Origin: Lacrimispora sp. 210928-DFI.3.58
GTDB taxonomy: Bacteria > Bacillota > Clostridia > Lachnospirales > Lachnospiraceae
Assembly: GCF_020554865.1 (NCBI RefSeq)
Contig: NZ_JAJCIC010000039.1
Coordinates: 1-36,344, forward strand
Direction of reading: 5' to 3'
DNA length: 36,344 nucleotides
Below, piece by piece: positions 1-7,139 of the stretch. Within the stretch, counting starts at the first letter, position 1, and each line of letters opens with the position of its first letter. A program made the position numbers and the translations under genes. The notes beneath the pieces were generated by a model. The model saw only the letters and a program-made list of their open reading frames with translations, searched no databases and had not been told where the DNA came from.

Positions 1-75
1 CAGCATCTCTGCTTTTTAATTATTCAGTTGTAACACATGTATTGTAATCCTACACGGCTGTTTGAGTTTGAGAAT

Positions 76-166
76 TTGAGTTCCCGAATTTTGCACCATG
101 GTGCCGGGAGGACGGCCGGAAGCTCCGGTTTCGAACATAAGAAACACGAAGGCACCTGGTTTTTTC
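76..166. repeat. Single arm of a dispersed ~90-bp repeat
   Basis: This stretch matches both arms of the palindrome at 18433-18680: shared blocks include GAGTTYCCG, the core GCCGGGAGGACGGC, GCTCCGGTTTCG and ACATAAGAARCAC, ending in CTGGTTTTT. Here only one arm is present, and its inner end abuts the tRNA-operon terminator. In the palindrome the arms also abut an AGAGAGG-containing hairpin. I infer a REP-like intergenic family. No coding potential is evident. Confidence 0.75.
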
Positions 167-167
167 T

Positions 168-200
168 AAAAAAATCCCCTCTCTGTTCACAGAGAGGGGA
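168..200 (-). terminator. Rho-independent terminator of the tRNA operon
   Basis: An 11-bp perfect stem (TCCCCTCTCTG paired with CAGAGAGGGGA) has a TTCA loop and, on the minus strand, is followed by seven T residues (168-174). It lies just after tRNA-His, the last tRNA in transcription order. Confidence 0.9.
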
Positions 201-203
201 AAG

Positions 204-278
<75 letters not shown>

Positions 279-304
279 ATATTCACTTGAGAGCTTTCGC
301 TCAA

Positions 305-378
<74 letters not shown>

Positions 379-437
379 ATACATAAACAGCTTGACTACC
401 TGGCAGTTTTTGCCGTTGTTAGCTGTCAACGTGCTAT

Positions 438-466
438 AGTTTATCATAGAAACGGAAATAATGCAA
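438..466 (-). promoter_or_regulatory. Promoter for tRNA-Arg/tRNA-His
   Basis: On the minus strand, TTGCAT (461-466) is followed by a 17-nt spacer and TAAACT (438-443). This lies in the 130-nt gap between tRNA-Gly and tRNA-Arg, so the four tRNAs may form two transcription units. Confidence 0.6.
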
Positions 467-508
467 GCACTTTTTTCATTTTTATATCACTTCTGTTTCC
501 AGACAAAG

Positions 509-579
509 AGCAGGTGATGGGAATCGAACCCACGTATCTAGCTTGGAAGGCTAGTGTTCTACCATTGAACTACACCTGC
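509..579 (-). tRNA. tRNA-Gly (TCC)
   Basis: The reverse complement has acceptor GCAGGTG paired with CACCTGC and discriminator T. The anticodon arm is CTAGC/GCTAG with loop CTTCCAA, giving anticodon TCC. The T arm is GTGGGTTCGATTCCC. It is second in transcription order, 20 nt after tRNA-Pro. Confidence 0.93.
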
Positions 580-599
580 ACAGCATATATGGTTTAAAA

Positions 600-674
600 T
601 CGGGGTGACAGGATTCGAACCTGCGACCTCCTGGTCCCAAACCAGGCGCTCTAGCCAAGCTGAGCCACACCCCG
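600..674 (-). tRNA. tRNA-Pro (TGG)
   Basis: The reverse complement has acceptor CGGGGTG paired with CACCCCG and discriminator A. The anticodon arm is CCTGG/CCAGG with loop TTTGGGA, giving anticodon TGG. The T arm is GCAGGTTCGAATCCT. It is the first tRNA after the promoter at 719-747. Confidence 0.94.
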
Positions 675-718
675 GCAATCGTATACCATAATCTTTCACT
701 TTTCGCAGCGCAAAAGAT

Positions 719-747
719 ATTATATACTATGCCCTTTTTGTTGTCAA
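719..747 (-). promoter_or_regulatory. Consensus sigma-A promoter of the tRNA cluster
   Basis: On the minus strand a perfect TTGACA (742-747), a 17-nt spacer and a perfect TATAAT (719-724) lie about 45 nt upstream of tRNA-Pro. Perfect hexamers are typical of strong stable-RNA promoters. Confidence 0.9.
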
Positions 748-768
748 CATTTTTTGTACCGGAAACGT

Positions 769-1284
769 TCAAAACTCCTCTTTCAGATAGCGGAAATCAA
801 AGTGTGCATCCCCCGCTTCATCCAGTTCCATAATGACATAGGAAGGAAGATGCCCCTCCTGGCGGGGATAGGATAAGCTTCCCGGATTCAGGACGATCAG
901 GTTCTTGTCTCCTCTCTTCTTGTCCACCTCGTAATAGGGTCTGTGGGTGTGGCCGAACATGGCAATATCGAAGCCTCTGGCTCTGGCTTCTTTTTTGAGA
1001 TACTCCGCTCCCACAGACACGCTGTAGTAATGTCCATGGGTCAGCAGCACCCGGTATTTTCCTATGTAGAAATCCCTCTCCCGCTCAAGCATGGAAAAGA
1101 AATCATTGTTGCCCAGTATCATCTCCAGGGAACATTCCTCATTGACCCAGGAGGCAATAGCATGCTCGCTGCCCTCTGCATCCCCCAGATGAATCAGCAT
1201 GTCAAGAGGCTTTTCCCTTTCGATTACCATTTTGAGGTTTTCGTCTCTTCTGTGTGTATCGCTGACGATCAGTATTTTCTTCAT
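769..1284 (-). CDS. YfcE/MJ0936-family metallophosphoesterase
   Basis: A 171-residue calcineurin-like phosphoesterase of the YfcE/MJ0936 type, a small family that hydrolyses phosphodiesters with two bound metals (often Mn). Metal-site motifs are visible in order: SDTHRRDEN near the N-terminus, LGDAEGSE, GNNDF, LTHGHYYSV and GHTHRPYYE, followed by LNPGSLSYPR. The frame is open upstream to 1338, but the family's conserved strand begins at MKKILIVSDTH and a GGGGGAACAAAGG sequence precedes that ATG, so 1284 is chosen. It starts about 60 nt after the rdgB stop and is probably last in the operon. It is a paralogue of the YfcE protein at 4892-5449. The substrate is unknown. Confidence 0.88.
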   Translation of the reverse strand: MKKILIVSDTHRRDENLKMVIEREKPLDMLIHLGDAEGSEHAIASWVNEECSLEMILGNNDFFSMLERERDFYIGKYRVLLTHGHYYSVSVGAEYLKKEARARGFDIAMFGHTHRPYYEVDKKRGDKNLIVLNPGSLSYPRQEGHLPSYVIMELDEAGDAHFDFRYLKEEF

Positions 1285-1344
1285 CCTTTGTTCCCCCTTG
1301 TACCAAAACCGTAAAAGCGTTCTCCATCTTCTTTTCACGCTCTC

Positions 1345-1950
1345 TTAAAGCGCCTCCTTCAGCGCTGCTTTCATAGCCTCCAGAGCCTTGCCTCTGTGGC
1401 TGATCTTGTTTTTCTGTTCCATCGTAATCTCCGCAGAGGTCTTGCCAAACTCCGGCAGGTACAAAATGGGATCATACCCGAATCCGCCCTGTCCTGCGGG
1501 TTCCTCTGCGATCAGTCCCTCCATGGCAGCCTCTGTGTGGAGGACCCTGCCGTCAGGAAGCACTGCAGCGATATTGCAGACGAACCGTGCGCTGCGCTCC
1601 GGGCCTCTGGCATCCTTTAAACGGTCAATGATATTCCTGTTCTTGATCTCATAGGAGGTGTCCTCGCCCAGATACCGGGCAGAATAGATCCCCGGCTCTC
1701 CGCCGATGTAATCCACCACCAGCCCGGAATCATCTGCCAGTACGATATCTCCCGTGCACTGCCATACGGCCCTTGCCTTTATCTCCGCATTTTCCTTAAA
1801 GCTTTTGCCATTTTCCCGGATCTCAGGGGCAGCCCCTGCCTCCTTCATGGAGAGGATAGGAAGTCCCAGATCCTCCAATATGGCCCTTATCTCACGCATT
1901 TTTCCCTGGTTTCCAGTCGCAAATATAATCCTGTGTCCCATATCATCCAT
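1345..1950 (-). CDS. rdgB: XTP/dITP pyrophosphatase (RdgB/HAM1)
   Basis: A 201-residue house-cleaning enzyme that hydrolyses XTP, dITP and ITP to monophosphate and pyrophosphate, keeping deaminated purines out of DNA and RNA. The family signatures are present: FATGNQGKMREI at the N-terminus (nucleotide-binding Thr/Asn/Lys), LADDSGLVVD (metal-binding acidic pair), GEPGIYSARY, GQGGFGYDPI and the C-terminal KNKISHRGKAL. Length is normal for the family. The chosen ATG overlaps the stop region of the upstream protease gene and has AGGG six nt upstream; a second in-frame ATG lies three codons in. Coupled translation with the protease gene is likely, although no functional link to it is known. Confidence 0.95.
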   Translation of the reverse strand: MDDMGHRIIFATGNQGKMREIRAILEDLGLPILSMKEAGAAPEIRENGKSFKENAEIKARAVWQCTGDIVLADDSGLVVDYIGGEPGIYSARYLGEDTSYEIKNRNIIDRLKDARGPERSARFVCNIAAVLPDGRVLHTEAAMEGLIAEEPAGQGGFGYDPILYLPEFGKTSAEITMEQKNKISHRGKALEAMKAALKEAL

Positions 1951-3691
1951 CCTTATCCCTGGTATATGCCTTTAAACAGACATTGCAGTTCTGAGTTCTT
2001 TCCACATTTTCCCAAATGCTGCCGTCATAGCTTAAGTAGCCCTCTCCATCCGTCAGATCCACCTGTGCAATGCCATCCCCGGCATCATACTCAATGGCTA
2101 CCGGATGAACCGTTCCCGGAGTCATTATTTTCACTATTATAGCAAATTTTTCCCCATCCTCCAATAGTATTTTTTCCCCAAGGGGAACCGTATAATATCC
2201 GGCATACTGGAGCGTGCCCTTTGCCGCCAGGATCCGGCTTTTCAGCGCCTTCTCCGCCGAATCCCCGCCTGACTTTGGCAGATGCCTGGCCACATATATC
2301 TCATACTCCGTATCCCTGTCTGTGGCATAAAAGCCCGCGGCCATGAGCCGCTCCTCCTTCTCTGTCTGAAAGGCATTGGCAAACCAGGCTTCGTCCTCGC
2401 CGTAACCGATCTGCCCGATCCATCCGCACAGGTCACTCTGGTACATGCGGCTGTAATTGTCCACCGGATCCACCTCTGTGTATACAATGTTGTTCACGCC
2501 GATGTTCGTGTCATAGTAGGATACGTAAAAATATCCCTGTTCTCCAAAGTCCTCCCCCCAGCTGTTGGTACAGATAAAAGCGCCGTCCCCCTCCAGCTCC
2601 ATATTAAAGTTTTCCTTCGGGTATCCGTCATCCCAGCCAACGATCACAGAATCATGGTTGGGCTTCTCACTCCCCACATAGCAGTAAGAGTTTGTCTCCC
2701 GGTTGTAATACACGGATTCGCTCTGGTAATCCTTCATAGAGGTATAGAGGGAGCTCTGGACCCCTCCCACCAGGTAGACAGCTTCCTTGATGGCCTCATA
2801 ATCCTTCGGAGGCAGTATCTGTATCTCCTGGACATGCTTGCGCGGTTTTAACCCATCCGGGGAAATGCCGTCCCCATAGGGATCCTCGGACTCCCACACC
2901 GGCCCCTGCCAGCCTAAGAGATAAGCCATAGACATGGTATACTCTCCGCCCTCATCCTGATCCAGGAGGAAATTATTGCGCATGGACATGTGATCCACGG
3001 AAAATACCGCCGTCTCCCCAGGCAGCAGTGATGATGACAGCGCCGTCAGGGATGCAAAAGCCCAACAGGTCCCCAGGGAGCCCTGGTTTCCGATCTGAGG
3101 AGCCCGGCCCTCCTCCCGGTAATCATAGGCCTTCGGAAGGCGGACGCCTTTGGGGAAATGGCGGTTCCAGGTAAACACCTCCCCAGTGGTGCCGCCCTTT
3201 CTATCTGCCTCTTCCTGCTGACGGGCTTCTCCTTCTTTTCCTCCCGCCGCTTGGCTGCCAGCTGCCGCAGCCCGGCCCTCCGCCTGCCCTGCTTCTGCAG
3301 CCTGCCCGGCTTTTCCCGACTGCCCGGTCTCTCCTGACTGCCTGGTTTTTCCCGCCTGCCCGGTCTCTCCCGCCTGCCCGGCTTTTCCTGACTGCCCGGT
3401 CTCTCCTGACTGCCCGGCTTTTCCCGCCTGCCCGGTCTCTCCCGACTGCCCGGTCTCTCCTGACTGTCCGTTTTCTTCTGTCTGTCCGATTTTTCCCGCC
3501 TGACGGTCCTCTCCCGCGTCTCCTCCGGTCAGCCACCCGGTCCACTCCTTCAGAGCTCCTCCCGGCAGCTGAGCTTTTGCAGAGCTGCAGCCCGAAAGCC
3601 CTGCCCCGGGCAGCAGTATCAGAAGCGCCGCCAGCACCATTGCCCCCCAGGCCTTCCTTGGCCCTTTCCTGTCAAATATCTCTCTGCCCAT
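1943..3691 (-). CDS. Lipoprotein papain-like (C1A) protease with collagen-like stalk
   Basis: A 582-residue predicted lipoprotein. Residues 1-35 form a signal peptide with lipobox GLSGC (Cys35). Residues 66-137 are about 24 Gly-X-Y triplets (GQS, GET, GQA, GKA units) with only a few Gly positions replaced, i.e. collagen-like but lacking proline. An Ala/Gly/Glu-rich linker follows to about 170. The papain-type peptidase domain spans roughly 180-400: oxyanion Gln203 and Cys209 in GNQGSLGTCWAFA, His346 in NHDSVIVGWDDG, Asn376 in CTNSWGEDFGEQGYF. The last ~185 residues resemble the lectin-like domain that often follows such proteases in Firmicutes. All catalytic residues are present. Its ATG overlaps the methyltransferase stop by one base (TGATG). 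It probably works at the outer membrane face on wall or host protein; the target is unknown. Confidence 0.85.
   Translation of the reverse strand: MGREIFDRKGPRKAWGAMVLAALLILLPGAGLSGCSSAKAQLPGGALKEWTGWLTGGDAGEDRQAGKIGQTEENGQSGETGQSGETGQAGKAGQSGETGQSGKAGQAGETGQAGKTRQSGETGQSGKAGQAAEAGQAEGRAAAAGSQAAGGKEGEARQQEEADRKGGTTGEVFTWNRHFPKGVRLPKAYDYREEGRAPQIGNQGSLGTCWAFASLTALSSSLLPGETAVFSVDHMSMRNNFLLDQDEGGEYTMSMAYLLGWQGPVWESEDPYGDGISPDGLKPRKHVQEIQILPPKDYEAIKEAVYLVGGVQSSLYTSMKDYQSESVYYNRETNSYCYVGSEKPNHDSVIVGWDDGYPKENFNMELEGDGAFICTNSWGEDFGEQGYFYVSYYDTNIGVNNIVYTEVDPVDNYSRMYQSDLCGWIGQIGYGEDEAWFANAFQTEKEERLMAAGFYATDRDTEYEIYVARHLPKSGGDSAEKALKSRILAAKGTLQYAGYYTVPLGEKILLEDGEKFAIIVKIMTPGTVHPVAIEYDAGDGIAQVDLTDGEGYLSYDGSIWENVERTQNCNVCLKAYTRDKDG
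3281..3496 (-). repeat. In-gene tandem repeat encoding Gly-X-Y triplets
   Basis: The collagen-like stalk of the protease is encoded by degenerate 9/18-bp units, seen on the plus strand as recurring CTGCCCGGTCTCTCC and CTGCCCGGCTTTTCC variants. Such tandem repeats can change copy number by slippage. The units are multiples of 3 nt, so length changes would keep the reading frame. Confidence 0.8.
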
Positions 3692-4863
3692 CAGCTCTCT
3701 CTGCTCTCCTGACTGCGCCTCGGAGGCTTCGGGCCCATAAACTGATAGAAATAGGTCTTTAGCATTCCATTGTAGATCTTCCTGTTCTTATCTGCCTTTC
3801 TCCCAATCTGCTTTTCCGCATCCCCATAGGAGGTGATCAGATACATGGACCAGGAATCCAGGGCAGCAAACCGCTCCCCGATCTCCTTATAGAGCCCCGG
3901 AAGGTTGGCCTTTTCCTCGATCCTCTCTCCATAAGGCGGGTTGGAGATGAGAAAACCGTATTTCTTCGGATGGCTCAGGGCGCTCACCGGCCTCTGCTGG
4001 AAATGTATCATGTGGTCCACTCCGGCTGACTGGGCATTGGCCCTGGCTGCCTTGACAATATCCCCATCTATGTCATAGCCCTGGATATCCACCTGGACCT
4101 TATCATCCACCAGCTCATTCGCCTCATCCATAGCCTCATACCAGTATTTCCGCCCTATGACATTCTTCCAATCCTCTGCCAGGAAGGAGCGGTTCATGCC
4201 GGGAGCCATGTTCGCCGCCATCATCGCCGCCTCAATGGGAAAGGTTCCGCTGCCGCAGAAGGGATCCACTAAGATCCTGTCCCTATTCCAGGGAGTCAGC
4301 ATGATAAGGGCCGCTGCCAGTGTCTCGGTGATGGGAGCCTTGCTGGTGAGCGTCCGGTAGCCTCTCTTGTGGAGGGAATCCCCGCTGGTGTCAATGCCCA
4401 CTGTCACTACATCCTTATACAGAAATACCCTCAAGGGGAAGCTGGCTCCATTCTCCGCAAACCAGGTCACATGATAACGGTTCTTCAGCCGCTCCACCAT
4501 GGCCTTCTTCATAATGGACTGGATGTCAGAAGGGCTGAACAGCTTGCTCTTAATAGAGGAAGCCTTTGCCACCCAGAATTTTCCATCCTCAGGGATGAAC
4601 TCCTCCCAGGCAATGGCCTTTGTGCCCTCAAACAGCTCCTCAAAGGTCTCGGCCCTGAAGCTTCCTGCCTTTAGCAGGATCCTCTCTGCTGTGCGCAGGA
4701 ATACATTAGCCCGGCAGATGGCCTCCTCATCCCCGATAAATGTGACGCGCCCGTCCTCCACCTGGGATATCTCATATCCTAAATCCAGAATTTCTTTTTT
4801 CAGCACCGCTTCCAGTCCAAAATGACAGGGTGCGATCAATTCATAGGTCTGTTTCAATCTCAT
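3691..4863 (-). CDS. THUMP-domain class I SAM RNA methyltransferase (RlmK/L N2-G type)
   Basis: A 390-residue methyltransferase resembling B. subtilis YpsC and the N-terminal half of E. coli RlmL, enzymes that make m2G in 23S rRNA. Ferredoxin-like and THUMP domains occupy about residues 1-160. The UPF0020 catalytic domain follows, with SAM motif I DPFCGSGTFPIEAA (from 200), acidic motif GYDIDGDIV near 263, and catalytic motif NPPYGER (308-314). The length fits single-module family members. The first ATG has AAGGAG only one or two nt upstream, whereas a TTG two codons later has better spacing, so the start may be 4857. It begins 28 nt after yfcE. The exact target guanosine cannot be told from sequence. 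Confidence 0.9.
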   Translation of the reverse strand: MRLKQTYELIAPCHFGLEAVLKKEILDLGYEISQVEDGRVTFIGDEEAICRANVFLRTAERILLKAGSFRAETFEELFEGTKAIAWEEFIPEDGKFWVAKASSIKSKLFSPSDIQSIMKKAMVERLKNRYHVTWFAENGASFPLRVFLYKDVVTVGIDTSGDSLHKRGYRTLTSKAPITETLAAALIMLTPWNRDRILVDPFCGSGTFPIEAAMMAANMAPGMNRSFLAEDWKNVIGRKYWYEAMDEANELVDDKVQVDIQGYDIDGDIVKAARANAQSAGVDHMIHFQQRPVSALSHPKKYGFLISNPPYGERIEEKANLPGLYKEIGERFAALDSWSMYLITSYGDAEKQIGRKADKNRKIYNGMLKTYFYQFMGPKPPRRSQESRES

Positions 4864-4891
4864 TCTCCTTTTTGCGGTTTTTCGGCTTTTC

Positions 4892-5449
4892 CTACAGCGC
4901 CAGCTCCTTCACCACTTCCCCGTCCAGAGTCAGGATGGAGAAGACTCCATTCTCCAGCATTCCATAGGTGTTGGGATTGCCGCCCTTGGGAATGGAAACA
5001 GAGCCCGGATTGAGCACCTTGATCTGTCCGCAGCTCTCCGTATCAACTGCCTCTGCCTTTAACAGATGGGTGTGCCCATGTACAAGGATGTCTCCCGGCT
5101 GCATGGGCGGAAGGCTGTCCTGGTTGTACACATGGCCATGGGTTGCATAGAAGGTCTTCCCCTCAATGACGAACAGGCCGTAATCTGCCAGGATCGGGAA
5201 CTCCAGCACCATCTGATCCACTTCGGTATCGCAGTTTCCCCTGACTGCGTAGATCTCACGTTTCAGAGGATTTAACATTGCAATGACCTCCTTTGGGTTG
5301 TATTCCTTTGGAAGGTCATTGCGTGGGCCATGATAGAGGATATCCCCCAATAGCACCAGGCGGGAGGCCTGGGAGGCTTTGTAGATATCCAGCATTTTCC
5401 GGCAGTAATAAGCAGATCCATGTATATCAGATGCAAACATTATCTTCAT
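4892..5449 (-). CDS. yfcE: YfcE-type phosphodiesterase
   Basis: A 185-residue metallophosphoesterase close to E. coli YfcE, a Mn-dependent phosphodiesterase whose natural substrate is not established. Visible metal-binding motifs: FASDIHGSAYY (residues 5-15), LLGDILYHGPRND, VRGNCDTEVD, YATHGHVYNQD and VHGHTHLLKAE, then LNPGSVSIPKGG. The HGPRND element following the second motif is typical of true YfcE and absent from the paralogue at 769-1284. The start is supported by GAGGAG eight nt upstream. It sits 42 nt after the rhodanese gene and 28 nt before the methyltransferase gene, so it probably belongs to one housekeeping operon. Confidence 0.9.
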   Translation of the reverse strand: MKIMFASDIHGSAYYCRKMLDIYKASQASRLVLLGDILYHGPRNDLPKEYNPKEVIAMLNPLKREIYAVRGNCDTEVDQMVLEFPILADYGLFVIEGKTFYATHGHVYNQDSLPPMQPGDILVHGHTHLLKAEAVDTESCGQIKVLNPGSVSIPKGGNPNTYGMLENGVFSILTLDGEVVKELAL

Positions 5450-5491
5450 GTTTTGTACTCCTCTTTTCTCTGTAATGTTGATTAGCTGCTA

Positions 5492-5830
5492 TCATTCTAA
5501 AGCCGGAAACGGCCTTCTGTCAATGTATTTCCCCCGGTAATTCAACATTCCTCCGGCCAGATCCACTGCCTGGTAGCCCATTCGCCAGAGGTCCCGGCAC
5601 ACCACCATGCTTTTCGCTCCCCTGTCACAGTAAAATACCACAATACCGCTGGTATTGATCCTGTCCATATGATATTCCACTTCCTCGTAGGGTATGTTAA
5701 TGCTCCCCCATATCCTGTCGCGCCTAAAGAGTCCGGGAGCTCTCAGATCCACGATCTGCCCTATCCTTCCCGCTTCCATCCATTGATCAAATTCTCTATA
5801 TGAAATCATAGGAAACGCTGTCATTGTCAT
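5492..5830 (-). CDS. Single-domain rhodanese-like protein
   Basis: A 112-residue rhodanese fold. Visible elements are SYREFDQWM, IVDLRAPGLFRRDRIWGSINIP (the conserved DLR...H/G-x-I-x-xA-xNIP strand-loop) and the active-site loop FYCDRGAKSMVVCRDL with its catalytic Cys, ending in LAGGMLNYRG. Such proteins carry sulfane sulfur as a Cys persulfide. The frame is open to 5938, but that extension has no rhodanese homology, whereas the ATG at 5830 has AGGACAGG upstream and gives the normal family length. It heads the minus-strand run towards yfcE. The role of this copy is not evident. Confidence 0.85.
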   Translation of the reverse strand: MTMTAFPMISYREFDQWMEAGRIGQIVDLRAPGLFRRDRIWGSINIPYEEVEYHMDRINTSGIVVFYCDRGAKSMVVCRDLWRMGYQAVDLAGGMLNYRGKYIDRRPFPALE

Positions 5831-5954
5831 ACACCTGTCCTTTCTGTCCTTCAGGGCTCGTGTACTGATCCCTTGGCAATCGCGGTCAGTACACTCGTAC
5901 CGTTTCCCGAAAACGTGTCCTATGATTACTATATGCATGAAAAATGGACAGGTG

Positions 5955-5996
5955 AAAGGGCCTGCCCCACACGGCTTCGTGCAGAGCAGGCCCTTT
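5955..5996. terminator. Strong hairpin, probable terminator after the Asn/Ser-rich gene
   Basis: Stem AAAGGGCCTGC/GCAGGCCCTTT (11 bp) encloses a second CACG/CGTG helix. It lies 20 nt after the stop of the minus-strand gene at 6016-6234. T residues follow on both strands (TTTTCC on plus, TTT on minus), so it may act in either direction. Confidence 0.65.
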
Positions 5997-6015
5997 TCCT
6001 TTTGGAACGTCCTAT

Positions 6016-6234
6016 TTAGAAATTAGAGTTGTTGCGGCTGCTGTTCTGGGAGTAATTCTGAGAACTATTGCGGCTGCTGTTCTGGGAATCATTCTGAGAA
6101 CTGTTTCTGGAGCTGTTCTGGCTGTTGTTCTCAGAACTGTTCCTGGAGTTATTCTGGCTCTTGTTCTGCTGGTTCATATTTCTGCAGTTGCTTGAATTCT
6201 CCATGTCATTGCTTGCATTATTTCTGTTGGACAT
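6016..6234 (-). CDS. Small Asn/Ser/Gln-rich repetitive protein
   Basis: I do not recognise a family. The 72-residue product is almost entirely Asn, Ser, Gln and Arg, with a recurring NSQNSSR / NSSQN unit over residues 27-70, one Cys (residue 17), no hydrophobic stretch and no signal peptide. It is nonetheless a credible gene: CAGGAGGT, a near-perfect ribosome binding site, lies seven nt before the ATG, and a terminator hairpin follows. Composition suggests an intrinsically disordered hydrophilic protein, possibly a spore or surface component, but that is only a guess. It is separated from the aldolase gene by about 90 nt and may be its own transcription unit. Confidence 0.7.
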   Translation of the reverse strand: MSNRNNASNDMENSSNCRNMNQQNKSQNNSRNSSENNSQNSSRNSSQNDSQNSSRNSSQNYSQNSSRNNSNF

Positions 6235-6323
6235 TTTCCATACCTCCTGAAAATACAGTTATTTGGTTACAGCCTTAGTATGGCAGAAATGTCCCTCTCT
6301 TATTCCTTTTTCAAAAAAATCAT

Positions 6324-7115
6324 TTACAGGCACTTTTCCCTGACCGGCTCCACAGAATCCTTTACCAGCTCCTTTAATGCCTTCTGGAAATGCCACATGT
6401 CATTTCCCAGTATGATCATGGTGTAGCCGTCCTTGATGGCTGCCTCCAGATTCTCCTTTGTCGGAGGCACTACAGGGCCCAGAACGCCGATGCCCTTTGC
6501 CTTTGCCTTCTCCACCAGGATCCTGTAAGCCTCCTTCACCTCTTCGCCCATGGAATAGCCTACCTTCAGGTTCTTTGATACCGCATAGTCAATGGGACCG
6601 AAGTTCACAGCATCCACTCCCGGCACTGCCAGTATCTCATCAATATTGTCGGTAAACTCGTAATCCTCATCCATGGGGATCACAAGAGTATCCCTGTTCT
6701 GCTGCTCCATGTAGGTATTCCAGTCAAAATCGTGGTAGCCAAAGCCGGCGGCACGGACATTGCTCTCCCCGCCTCTTCTTCCCATAGGTGAGAACTTGGC
6801 TGCCTCCACGCAGCGCCTTGCCATTTCTGCTGTCTTGCAGTGGGGGATCACAACGCCGTCAGCTCCCCACTCCAGCACCTTTCGGATAGCCACCTCATCG
6901 TCATCAGCCATACGCACCAGAATGGAAATATCATGGAGCCTTGCTGCCATGATCTGCTTTTCAAAATGTTCATCCAGCATATAGTTGGTATGCTCCAGGT
7001 CCAGGTAGATAAAATCCAGACCGGACATGGCAATATTCTCGATCACACAGGTGGTTCCTGTAAAGCAGGCCATTCCAAAAACCGGGCCCTTTTTCATTTT
7101 TTCCTTTAAGGTCAT
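6324..7115 (-). CDS. HpcH/HpaI-family aldolase
   Basis: A class II (divalent-metal, pyruvate-type) aldolase of the HpaI/GarL family, about 263 residues. These enzymes cleave 2-keto-3-deoxy or 4-hydroxy-2-keto acids to pyruvate plus an aldehyde. Visible landmarks: catalytic His in YLDLEHTNYML, Arg in ILVRM, the pyruvate-binding FSPMGRRGG, metal ligand Glu in IPMDEDYE (aligned to the usual IE position) and Asp in FGPIDYAVS. An upstream GTG at 7133 is open, but its first codons are themselves the GAGGAGG ribosome binding site of the ATG at 7115, which decides the start. It follows dctM by 24 nt, so it most likely degrades what the TRAP system imports, probably a sugar acid derivative. Confidence 0.9.
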   Translation of the reverse strand: MTLKEKMKKGPVFGMACFTGTTCVIENIAMSGLDFIYLDLEHTNYMLDEHFEKQIMAARLHDISILVRMADDDEVAIRKVLEWGADGVVIPHCKTAEMARRCVEAAKFSPMGRRGGESNVRAAGFGYHDFDWNTYMEQQNRDTLVIPMDEDYEFTDNIDEILAVPGVDAVNFGPIDYAVSKNLKVGYSMGEEVKEAYRILVEKAKAKGIGVLGPVVPPTKENLEAAIKDGYTMIILGNDMWHFQKALKELVKDSVEPVREKCL

Positions 7116-7139
7116 TTTCTTTTTCCTCCTCACATTCCA

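Noticed and set aside
3281..3496. Short regularly spaced repeats that might suggest a CRISPR array
   Set aside because: The units are contiguous degenerate 9/18-bp codon repeats without spacers and lie in frame within the protease gene, encoding Gly-X-Y triplets.
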